From contig JAJTWR010000159.1 in assembly GCA_021613335.1 (NCBI GenBank), forward strand, positions 3,798,501 to 3,862,500: a DNA stretch of 64,000 bases, read 5' to 3'. Within the stretch, counting starts at the first letter, position 1. Every line of letters starts with the position of its first letter. The stretch is from Whitmania pigra (lineage: Eukaryota > Annelida > Clitellata > Hirudinida > Haemopidae). The notes beneath the pieces were generated by a model. That model was not told the DNA's origin, did not search any database, and saw only the letters and a list, made by a program, of their open reading frames with translations. Both the position numbers and the translations under genes were made by a program. Positions 47,072-57,224 of this stretch are shown here, piece after piece.

Positions 47072-47478
47072 TTATTTAGATGCAGTTACAAACCCCATAG
47101 TTCTCAAAATAGTTTCTTTCTGAATGCACATTTCATTGTTGCCTTTAAAGAGCTCCCTGTGATGGTCATATTCGCTTCTCAACAAGAATTCCAATCTGTC
47201 TTGTGGACCTTGAGGACCACAATAGCTTACTTCTTTGACCTTCTTTGAACAGGTCGTAGTACTGCTAAGACGTTGCCACGGATTTGAATTTGGATCGGTT
47301 TTCTGAGACTTCACCAATTTATCTGGTTTCTAAACATGTTAACTTGACAATTTTACAGCAATTTCAGAATTTGTATGAGTAGTAATTACATAAAAAGACA
47401 TCATACTTTGCATTTATCACCTTTCTCACAAAGAGGCAAACGATAAACAGAATCTTTTGATATCATGTTTTCGAGCAT
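47072..47478 (-). CDS. Small CFAP276-like (C1orf194-like) axonemal protein candidate
   Basis: Two exons (47478-47407, 47329-47072) give about 109 residues. The pattern NPWQRLSSTTT...DRLEFLLRSEYDHHRELF...QKET resembles, from memory, human CFAP276: PW-RL-ST-T, then D-L-F-L...Y-HH...F, then QKTT. CFAP276 is a microtubule inner protein of motile cilia. The match is short and made by eye, and the long C-terminal part of the human protein is absent. The first Met used is the earliest in exon 1, and the frame stays open upstream, so another exon could precede it. Confidence 0.5.
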
Positions 47479-48050
47479 GATCGATTGTTTCAGGAAGTAA
47501 TTGTGTTTCTATAGATACAGGAGAAACTAAGTGCTGTTTCAACTAGTTGGTCTAAAAGTAAAATCACATAAAATAAAAACGTTGTATAAAAGAATTTGAG
47601 AATTAACTTTTCATATTTTTTACATAATATTAAAAATTGCATTTTGCAATCTTGAATTTAAGGTAGCAACGGGGACCTCATTTGGGAGTGAGGCAACTGC
47701 ACCCCTTTAGGTCATACGCAAAAAAAAGGTCATCTCTTCAGTTTGTGTGAGAGTTTGCCTCCCCTCGGAAAATGCTGAAATGGCTCTGGTCAGCAGGGCT
47801 AAATAGAGCCTCCTAACATCGGCTGGAAATTTTTGCAGTGATGATCTGTCTCATCGCTTATTCATCTAGGCCAAGAGGCGCAATCATGCTAGTGTTGCTC
47901 CAGCCAATCAAAAAAAAATGTTTTATTAACGTCCGTTGCATATCTAGATGATTAGGACGGTCCAGCCAACCATGAAGCGCCTGATATTAATGAGGAATCG
48001 ATGTTTGGAATTATGGTGTTTGTGGAACAATGCGCTTGCTTCAGGTAAAT

Positions 48051-48105
48051 TTGGTGCAGTGGATGGGGCTTTGCCTTTCATGGTGGCAGCGCGGGTTCGA
48101 ATCGT
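48051..48105 (+). repeat. tRNA-like A/B boxes, possible SINE head
   Basis: TGGTGCAGTGG fits a polymerase III A box and GGTTCGAATCG a B box, about 35 bp apart. A complete cloverleaf with acceptor-stem pairing was not found, so this is more likely a SINE head or decayed tRNA than a working tRNA. Confidence 0.4.
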
Positions 48106-48152
48106 CGCTTACCTTACCAACGCTGTTTTAGTATATTTTAATAACTTGTTAT

Positions 48153-48201
48153 AGGTTTTGGGTTAGGGTTATGGTTAGGGTTAGGATTTGGGTTAGGTTA
48201 G
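48153..48201 (+). repeat. Interstitial telomere-like (TTAGGG)n tract
   Basis: About 49 bp of degenerate TTAGGG/TTTGGG/TTAGG units read on the plus strand. This is the common metazoan telomere hexamer, here internal to the window. Confidence 0.8.
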
Positions 48202-49129
48202 TAATTTAATATTAGTTCACTTTAGTATGTTTTCTGGATACACAGTTCCGGGCTATTGACGAAATAGTTATTTTTAGGCTGAAATTCGTTACAAGGGTTT
48301 TCAAATATTTATAATTGTTCATTATTTAAATTTGTAATTTTGCAAATAAAATAATATTTGGTTGTTTTCTAAAAGTTATTTTCTATTTCATGGAAGGCAA
48401 GACCACGCCTCTGGACCTTGATAATCATCTCATGAATAATTGATGAGACAGATCACCACTGCTAAAACCTCCAACAAGAAAGCATAAACATGATTTCGGA
48501 CTGGAACAACTTTTTAATTTTTAAGATATTATAAAATAATTAAGTCATCTTAACCATGAGGAGAATTTATGACAAAATTTAAAGATAGATAGAAAAAAAA
48601 ACAAAAAAAAAAACTAAATTTTCATAGAGAATGTTTTTAAAATTAAATCTGTTCCGTGAGTTTGTTAGAAGCAAATTTCACAGATCTCGATTAAATTTGC
48701 ATATTCCGAAAAGATCTTTTTAAAATTAAAATGAACATTTAAATAGGAAGAGAATTACTAATTTCTTCTACCATATTCATTTTTCTGCAGCAATAATTTT
48801 CTCCTTCAAGGAATAGCTCTTCTAAATGGAAGTACGTGCTTTCTATTGGATGCAATGGATTTTCGTAATTAAGTCATAATCTTGATGATCAACGAATGCT
48901 GGATGGAATGGATAAAGTCACATATTGTTTCCTCGCATTTGCTTTAGGATTATAATAAAGGCAAATTTTGTAAGTGGAATAAGCATGAAACGATTGCCGA
49001 AGCGAAGGCAATGTTTTCCATGGGTTTATGAATCATTCTTAGTCTGTTGCTCGATTATTTCAGTTTTCAATTTAGTTGTAATTAATATCTCAATCTATTT
49101 ATTTATCATTTAATTAATTGATTAAATTC

Positions 49130-49590
49130 CGCATATAAAGCATTGGCGAGACCACATCTAAAGTATTGCATCCGAGTTTGGATCCAACATTTGAAAAAAG
49201 GATATGTGAATATTGGATAGAGTGCAAAGAAGGGCAAGATAGGGCAACTAGGATAATAAGAGGAGCATTAGGAAATTGAATTATGATAAAAGATTAAAAC
49301 GATATCAGCTGACTATTTTGGAGAAGAGAATAAGTAGAGGTGACATGGAATCAAAATGTTATCGGGAGGGAAGACCATTTCGCATCAACAGTTTTTTTAA
49401 GCTAAAAAATGTGCTTCTACTGGAGGTCACTATTGAAAGTTATGTAGGAATATATATTTTCGGGAAACTTAAAAATAATTACTTTACAACAAGGATGGAT
49501 TTCTTATGGAATAAAGTAGATAAGGAAATCATTCATGCCGATACGGTAGATAAATTTAAAATAAACCTGAGTAAAAATGGATGTTAGGAA
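49130..49590 (+). mobile_element. CR1/L2-like LINE reverse-transcriptase remnant
   Basis: Broken frames contain typical C-terminal reverse-transcriptase text: ALARPHLKYCIRVWIQHLKK, then YDKRLKRYQLTILEKRISRG after stops. The 276-codon-equivalent region is full of frameshifts and stops. Confidence 0.7.
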
Positions 49591-49808
49591 TTAAAAGTAA
49601 ACAGTACACTGATATCGGATTTGTTAAATACTACAAATAATTGTTTTATTATGTTATAACTAGGATGATTTGGACTACTAATGTTTCAGTGTTGAATTCG
49701 GCTTTTACATTGAGCTTGATGATGCTTCCAACAACTGCCTTTTATTTTCTTCTACTATCGATAAAAGTTTGTTTTATGCTTTAAACCGTTTCGATTTTTA
49801 TTTTTAAT

Positions 49809-49831
49809 GACGTCGTCGTCGTCGTCGTCAT

Positions 49832-49864
<33 letters not shown>
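49809..49864 (+). repeat. (GTC)n(ATC)n compound microsatellite
   Basis: About six GTC triplets followed by about eleven ATC triplets. Confidence 0.95.
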
Positions 49865-50786
49865 GCACTTAATTTGTTATTAACAATTTTTTCCATTAGG
49901 TCTGATCATGGAGAAACAAAGTGGATAAACTTTGGAGATTGTTGTTATGGTGTTGTCGACAGCTCTGGAAATTATTTAACTGCCACACTTCTCTTTAGAA
50001 ATTCTGGTGCGCACATTGTTTCAAAACATTCAATACATTGAATCACTCTAGCACTATTCCAAATGAAAAACTAAACCTAAAACTAACGGACACTTGATTT
50101 ATTATTTTTGACATAAATGTTATTATTCAAAAATTAATCTGGAAACTATATGGTTCTAAAGTATCTTTAAATACAACTAAATGTAACGGAGAATTATTGT
50201 TATAAGACATAGGCACTGTATCCGTTAAAGTATTAGCGTAAATTTATCTGATCAAACTCAATGTAAGGTATTTCAAACTCATCGAGGCAAAATATAAGCG
50301 ATTTACTCTCTGATATTTGCTACTGAAATTTGCTATATGAAACTACGCTTAATTGTTTTAAATTGAAAATTATGTTATTCTTTAGTTGACATTTGATTAG
50401 TTTGGCTATATAATTAGAAGAATTACAATATGGGCAAATTATTAGATTAGTAGATTAGATGCAACAGAGCAGAAGGAGTAACTGCTTTGCCTATCAATTT
50501 TTGACATCAGTGACGGAAGAGCAAATGCTCTCGCTTCGTCAGAGTTCTATTCCTGGCTCCTAAAGAAGTGCTACACGAATTTGATATGCCGTACTCAAGA
50601 TGTTTCCAGCATCTATTTGCCGGTGTTGCGCAGTAACAAATTACATGTAATTTTTATCTCAATTTTATTATTCAAAAATTAAGATGGAAAATATTACGTG
50701 TAATTCGTTACTGTAATTAATTACTTTTTTTGTAAATATTATTTGTAGCCATTGTAGAAAATTTCCGTATTTTTTTTACTTGTAAC

Positions 50787-51507
50787 CAGTGATGGGTAAA
50801 ATCGCGTTCAGTTTTTGAAACATCGAATCATGTAGTCTGTTCCTTCTTGATGTTTGAATCAGTCCTGCCGAACTAAATAACCTCTCCACGGCATGATGGC
50901 AGCGTTGTATTATAGCGCACAAAGATTTTTTACTAGGCTTGAATCAAGGCTGGAGAGATGACTTTCCGCATCGGACAAATAATTCATCATATTGGTGCGG
51001 ATACTGTTTGCCTTGTTAACAGTGACTTTTTGCAAGTCAGACTGATGATCCTCATAATATCCGTAATCTTCACTGTCAAGGACTATTTCTAAATGTTGAT
51101 CCTGATCAGCTGGTGCAAAATTCATTCTATTTAAAAACAAAATGATGATTAAACTTTTTTAAATTAATAATGACAACACTTCTAATATTATTTCCAAAAG
51201 AATTGTTTATTGTCATATATCCAGTTCCAACTTAAGAATATATGTTTGTGTTGTACATCCTTATATTAAAAAAAAAATAATATAAGTTATATTTATATAC
51301 ATTATATTTTAAAAAACTAAATTTTAAAATTTTAATTTTACACGATTCCCTGATTTTTACATAATAAAAAAAAATCATCAAAATATGATTTAAAATAAAA
51401 ACCAAAATCGCACAACACACCATGATTTTGAATCAAATCAAAAAATCACAAAGGTGATTTTATTTTTTGATTTTAAATTACTTGATTTGTAATACTACTC
51501 ATCACTG
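50787..51507 (-). mobile_element. hAT element remnant, 721 bp, perfect 8 bp TSD
   Basis: The ends CAGTGATGGGTA and, inward from the right, CAGTGATGAGTAGTA form the TIRs. The 8 bp duplication cttgtaac is identical at 50,779-50,786 and 51,508-51,515. On the minus strand it keeps an acidic region (51,140-50,910) and then the hATC motif AVERLFSSAGLIQTSRRNRL (about 50,890-50,830). The N-terminal and catalytic parts are gone. Confidence 0.9.
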
Positions 51508-51609
51508 CTTGTAACAAATTATTATTTTGGTCATACTTTTACTTCATTATTTTTTTGGCACAAGGCTTTACAAAGTAATATAAATTAAATTATAAATTAG
51601 ATGAATTCT

Positions 51610-52229
51610 CAGTGATGCCGAGTACTTGAGTATTTATACTTAAGTCCTTTCACGATTGTGTACTTACTACTTGTACTTTAAATACATTTTTAATACTTAT
51701 TAATAAGTACATTTTAAGTACTTTTAAATTTTTGTTTAAATAATTTTAAAAATAAAAGTCCTAATCTATTTATTTCTAATCTTTGGCGTTTCCTTTACTA
51801 TACGCCTGTCTCTTTGTTGGAACTCTGAATTTAACATTTATAGAGCCATCTATGATATGAAGGACAAAATTGCTGCTGTTCATCATCTGCACCTGTTGAA
51901 AGACTATTCAGTCAAGCTGGTCTTATACTGACTCCTCATCGTAACAGACTCTGTGACAAATATTTTGAAACACTGCTTCTTTTAAAGAAAAATAAACAAT
52001 TTTATTTATAAATGTAAGTTCTGTTACACTTGTCTTAACATTGTATTGAAGATAACGAATATTATTTCGGATCAATGAAGGTCCCCAAAAGTACTTATAC
52101 GTATACTTGTACTTATACTTAAGTACATTGACTACAATGTACTTGTACCTGTACTTATAAGTAGCTTCAGCCCCAAGTACTTTGTACTTATGCTTAAGTA
52201 CATTTTTTGGAGTACTTACGGCAACACTG
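51610..52229 (+). mobile_element. hAT element remnant, 620 bp
   Basis: The TIRs are CAGTGATGCCGAGTACTTGAG and, inward from the right, CAGTGTTGCCGTAAGTACTCC. The flanks tgaattct and tatattct agree at 6 of 8 positions. Subterminal DNA is dense in AAGTACTT words. Inside, at about 51,880-52,012, a frame encodes the hATC motif PVERLFSQAGLILTPHRNRL and ends with a stop. It lies about 100 bp from the preceding hAT element. Confidence 0.85.
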
Positions 52230-52654
52230 TATATTCTATATATAAATCAAATAAGTGGACGGAAGTTGAGATAACTCGATAAAACTCTGTTTCATTAAGA
52301 TGGTCTATTCTTGGAGACGATAACAATGTTTTCTATCGGGTTGAAGTAATTTAAAGCAACTTTGATCAAACCGCTACAAACAAAGACCGTTAAGTGTTCG
52401 TGGAGCCTTGCCAATGAAATTTCTGATGCACAACTATTGTTTCTGTCCATCAGCTACTTCATCTTCTACATCTTCTTGGAAGCCCTTGGCAATCCGATAA
52501 AAAACGTCGGTTGGAAATGGGCGTTATAAAATAGTTTGTTGTTAGAGGTTGGTTTAGGGAAATAGAACGAAACCCTATTAAATTAAAACCTTTCGACAAT
52601 TTCAACAACATAAATAGCACTTAAGGAAATCGACATTTAGAAGTTGCTTAAAAG

Positions 52655-54461
52655 ATGGTTAAGTTTATTGCTTCACTGGTTCCTTTTGGCCTCATATTGC
52701 TTAATTCTGCTTCTTCAGGCGGTAAGTTGTATTAGTATCATTATGATTAATTAACTGATTAATCTTTATTATAGAATGACATTTAATTATGTAGTGTACG
52801 ACGTCAGATAATGCGTATTTATAAAAAATGTACATTTTTTAACTAATATTTATTTACCAAATAAAAAGAATTTATTTAGATGACTATATGTACATTCTTA
52901 TATACAATACTGCGAATAGTTTTAATGATACATATTCATTTCAAATAATGTTAACAGTAATATTCGATGATAATTTTTTTTTTCTGGAAACTTTGGTTTA
53001 GGTTCATTTTTAGATAAAGTGGATCTCATTCATTTCGACATCGGTTAACTCGCCAACCCGAGTTTTTGAAGTAGATCCACTAAAATCCCTCACTGTCTTA
53101 GCATTTTCTCATGTCGATTCATTTATTTCGACGAACCCTAACATCTTTGAAGCGGAACCCCTAAATTCCCACTTTGTCGTAGCATTGTCATCGGTTAGAA
53201 TCTCGTCGATTCATTTATGTCGCCGAACTCATTTCATTCGTAATGATTTTGTCTGAGGACACACTGTATCTAGTCTGTCGTTTTTTCGTTCTACAAATGT
53301 CTGTAGAAGAGAAAATTGGGCAATCAATCAAAAATTTTTTCTAGAAAAAGTATGAAATCATACTGTAGCTAGAGCAAAGAACAAAACCGACAGACTTTTG
53401 TGTGTTTTTGATCCAGCAAGATGAAAAACTCAGAGCGGCTGAGGACAAAGACATCGACGATGCAGTGTTTCAATGGTTCACAAATTCGCGAGCAACAAAC
53501 CTTCCCGTGAATGGGGGATTTTGTGTTTTCTTATGTAGGAAAAACGATTTATAAAGGTCTGTATCGAGAATCGGCGGTGATTCTTATTGCGAACTGGTAA
53601 ATCTTTACTGTTATTCGGTTTACACATGACTTTTGTTGTTATCAAACATGTAAATATTACTAATATTAATATCAAATATCAATTGATGTTGTGTAAAAAA
53701 ACAAACAAAAAGACGTGCAATACATTCTTATTTATTAACGAGCATTGCATACGTAAAGAAATTTTAAGCACATGTTAACATACAGCCGCCATAATGATTT
53801 TCGGTCATCTCGATCATAGGTTATCTCACGCTTTTTTGAAAACCCTTATGCCAGAGACATAACCGGGTTCGACTTTAATAAGGTTTTGCTTTATAAATTC
53901 CCGAATATATTATAAATGTTGCAGGCAGTTGTCCGTGGGACTGGGTCTCTTACATGTCTAATTGTTACAAGTTCGTAGATGTTAACAGCAGTTTCTATGA
54001 CTCTTCGCAGTGGTGCAGGAACGAACGATCAGAACTTGTAAGCATCAGTTCTGAAGAAGAAAACGATTTCATCAATCAGAGGTATTAATATATTATTACA
54101 TTAGTTCTGTAGTTACTAATTATCATTTGGTTAAATTTAAATTAATTACGGGAGAGAATTTCGTACAGTAATATAAAAAATTCATTTTGCTCTCAGATTG
54201 GTAACACAACTTGAAACGTGGATAGGTCTTTATAAAAAAACCTGTGTGGTCAAGGATGTTATGCAATGGCTGGATGGTAATAAAGCCACTTTCTCCAATT
54301 TCTGGATTAGTAATCCAAACGGACCAAAAGGACCAAATGAACCAAATGAATCGGAATGTTGTATAAGAACAACCCTGAATGGATGGAGAGATAAAAATTG
54401 TCTTGCAGAATATCCATTTGCATGCAAGAGACTATCTGAACTAACAAGTTTGGATTTTTAA
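52655..54461 (+). CDS. Secreted C-type lectin
   Basis: Three exons (52655-52721, 53925-54081, 54197-54461) give about 162 residues: a signal peptide (MVKFIASLVPFGLILLNSAS) and one C-type lectin-like domain. Landmarks are SCPWDWVSYMSNCYKF at the start, SISSEEENDFINQRL, WIGLYK (the WIGL core), an EPN-like sugar-binding loop within GPNEPNESECC, NGWRDKNC in place of the usual WND, and YPFACKR at the end. EPN favours mannose-type ligands in family members that bind sugar; the WND to WRD change may weaken calcium binding. A soluble immune or agglutinating role is plausible but inferred. The signal exon ends in phase 1 before a 1.2 kb intron. Confidence 0.88.
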
Positions 54462-54532
54462 ATAACGAGAAATTATTTTCATTAATTAAAAGTAATATTA
54501 AGGCTTTTAAAATTCATAATGTTTCCAGAGAT

Positions 54533-54830
54533 TCCATTCAAACAAATGAAGAAAATGAAATCTAATCGTTACTTGAAAAGTCCAAACATTGTAATCATTG
54601 AAATACGAAAGTGTACAGCTCTACAATGTTTGTTAAGATGTGTGGATGTTTTCGGCTGCAACGGATTTAACATAAAAAGGATTCCACTTCAGAATAGTTG
54701 CATATGTGAAATCAAGGGATCCGAAAGCTGGTTATCATTTGAAACTATCGAAGCTGAAGGATCTGAGTTTTGGATGGATACGGTGTTTCCAAAATTCTAT
54801 GATTTTCTAATTTTGCAACAACATCCTTAA
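54533..54830 (+). CDS. PAN/apple-like domain exon
   Basis: This open exon is preceded by an acceptor (tttccag at 54,527-54,533). It encodes a Cys-rich segment CTALQCLLRCVDVFGCNGFN...CICEIKG...FWMD that resembles a PAN/apple domain: Cys spaced on a helix, then GFN and later Cys pairs. It ends with a stop at 54,830. No signal exon of its own is visible. It reads in phase 1, the same phase as the lectin's signal exon at 52,721, so it could be an alternative 3' exon of that gene or a separate partial gene. Confidence 0.5.
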
Positions 54831-55131
54831 AATAGCGCTTAACTAGTTAAAAATCCGTAGAGGTAAAATTCTGACGGATTGTTATACAAATAATTTTGTG
54901 TAAGTGATAGTTCAATTGAATTAGTTTAATTGAACTTTGCATGAAACTTTCCGAGATTCTTCCATTTTTGATTTCAACAAACCAGAATTCTATTTGACTG
55001 TTCATTCTTATTTTAAGTACTTGGTTGTGGGTTGCTATGATATCGTTTTATGTAAACTTATCACCTTATTACAGTTTTTGACGCTGAAGATTGATAATTT
55101 GTGAGCAATTTCCTCATTGATTGCACAAATT

Positions 55132-56150
55132 TTAGTGCCAATATTTCTTAATATTTTTGAGTAAACTGTTCCTCCAACGTTCTTGCTCTACAGAAAGTTC
55201 TTCAGATTTCGGAGGGTCTAGTAGCGATCTCCCGTATCTGTACGGATCGCTAAAAAAGCTTCTCATAGCTCTTCTCTTCTCAGAAAGGATGCAGGATTTT
55301 GCAATGGAGGAGGCATGTTGCTTGAAGCTGAGATGGGAGTAAAAAGTAACTCCGAGAAGTTTTAGGGTAGAAGAAGAAGGAAAAAGGGTGCCGGCCATAG
55401 GCGCCAACTTAAGGGGGGCAAAGCATTTTTTGCCTCCCCCCAATAATTTTGTGGTCGAGGATTTACATATTTTCAGTTAAACTTTTAAGTTTATTTCAAG
55501 AAATGAGAAGAAAAAATTAACTTTTTATATGTAAAAATTGTTTATGTACGATCTTTTGTTATTGAGAGAGCATTTGTTATTTATGCTCTAACAAACAAAC
55601 CGTTAGAGTCATTGTTATAATTTTATTTCTTCTCTTTTAATTTGTAAATAAAGAGCATTCACAGAGTTACAAATTTTTGCTTTACTTGTAGTAATTATTT
55701 TAAAATTTCAATATCCTCATGCGCACGCCGTTTTGCAAAATTGTTTTTTTTACTAGTATCTATGAAAACTGTCGTTCTTCGCAGTCTATGTCAATTCACT
55801 TTAAACCAATGAAAATTCTCTACTATATCATTTGATATTACCAAATCAAAGATATGCGCAATTTGTCCGAATCTACATTGTGTTTGTTCCATGATGTACT
55901 GAGTCAAAAATCTGTCAGTTAAAAAGTTCAAGAATCTATTTTCAATCTTTGTTGTAGAACCTGAACAACTTGTCATTAACCATTAAATATCTAGAAAATT
56001 GAAATTGCCCATGAGCAAATGATCTCCTTCCAAACAAAAAATTCCTCCAACAACTGCATCAATTTGTCGTTGTTTTCTGATGAACTGTTTGGACTTCTGT
56101 AAATCATCAGTATATTGAGTCCATATGAAGTTAATAGAATAGTTTTACTA
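55132..56150 (-). mobile_element. CR1/L2-like LINE remnant, internally deleted
   Basis: On the minus strand, about 56,150-55,790 encodes part of an apurinic-type endonuclease (LLMGNFNFLDI, then FLTDRFLTQYIMEQTQ, HIFDLVISND). 55,443-55,132 encodes the end of a reverse-transcriptase domain (LKLLGVTFYSHLSFKQHASS). The order is right for one element whose middle is lost. Stops and frameshifts are present. Confidence 0.7.
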
Positions 56151-56369
56151 TTCTGACACATAATTTCAATTTAAAAATAGAAATTCAGTCGCCAAATAAT
56201 TTCATTGATCAAAAAGCTTTCTTTTTAAAACGACATTATCCCTCTGTACCCTTCTTTTTGAAACCACATGACAAAATTTGCCTCCCACGTTTCTGATATT
56301 CTGACAAGTGAATGGAGTTTGAATGCTTGGGATTTTTCGTTTAAAATTTTCAAATCAATACATATATAC

Positions 56370-56790
56370 CAGAGATGGGCCCTAACTAAACTTATTTAGT
56401 TAAACTTTAGCTAAACTATCAACTAAAACATTTTAGTTAAACTATTAGTTACAACTGCTTTAAAAAATTGTCAACTAAAACAGTTAAATTTTTCTTAACT
56501 TGTTACTTTCAAATTTTCTGTCATATTTATTTCATCTAAATATCAGTGGACAAAATGAGTCAATGTTACAAATTTTATTTCATATCAATAAAACCGCAAT
56601 TAGAAACCAAATTATATGACATGATAACATTTAGACTGAAATTTCTTTCTGATTTCAATCTTGATCGAAGAAAAATCAGCGTATCAATGGTTTCGTCAGT
56701 CAGTTTGCGTCTACGAGCAGTCAACACCTGTGCAGCTGCACTGAACTGTCCTTCAACAGCTGCAGAACTTGGATATATAAACCTCAAATA
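56370..56790 (-). mobile_element. Truncated hAT remnant
   Basis: A CAGAGATGGGCCC end at 56,370 is followed by TTTAGTTAAACT-rich subterminal DNA. On the minus strand a hATC frame (YPSSAAVEGQFSAAAQVLTA, about 56,787-56,575) remains. The other terminus and a target duplication were not found. Confidence 0.65.
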
Positions 56791-57224
56791 TAAACTTTAT
56801 GTGTGAATGAAATTAGAGCTGGACATGATATTGCCTGAAGACATGTTTTATTCAGGCAAAATTGGCATCTTGCACTGAAATTCTTACTATCTTGATGGCC
56901 GTCTTTTAATTTAACATCTGTGAAGCAAGTTTTCACTATCACACTATTCATTTGAATACTTATTGACAACTTATACGCCGCAATTGAAAAGAGAGGAATA
57001 CTGGAAATCATAAGCATAAACAATGGTTAGGTCATTCCAAACCATAGATAAACACAAAATATAATTTTTTTTTGCTTTAAATTGTTCCTATTATTTTTTG
57101 TTAAATTAAGAGATTTATTATAGTTGGAATCAAGTTATACTTCAATTGAGATGCAACATGTGATTTTTTCAAATGCCATTTTATTCATATAAGCGTTTGT
57201 CAAAGACAAGAGATTATCGTTTCA
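56791..57224. other. Intergenic / 3' flank of chitinase-like gene
   Basis: AT-rich. It likely includes the 3' UTR of the chitinase-like gene. No domain was seen in the short frame at 56,784-57,023. Confidence 0.45.

Larger units (their letters stand above)
47479..50786. other. Intergenic, repeat-rich
   Basis: Contents seen: a CAGGGAC-related fragment near 47,640-47,790; the LINE/SINE tail word at 47,930; a tRNA-like A/B box pair at 48,051-48,105; telomere-like repeats at 48,153-48,201; a LINE remnant at 49,130-49,590; triplet repeats at 49,809-49,864; and an AGTAACAAATTACATGTAAT fragment near 50,632. No gene is supported. Confidence 0.5.

Noticed and set aside
48051..48105. Functional tRNA gene
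   Set aside because: A and B boxes are good, but no seven-base acceptor stem closes the structure.
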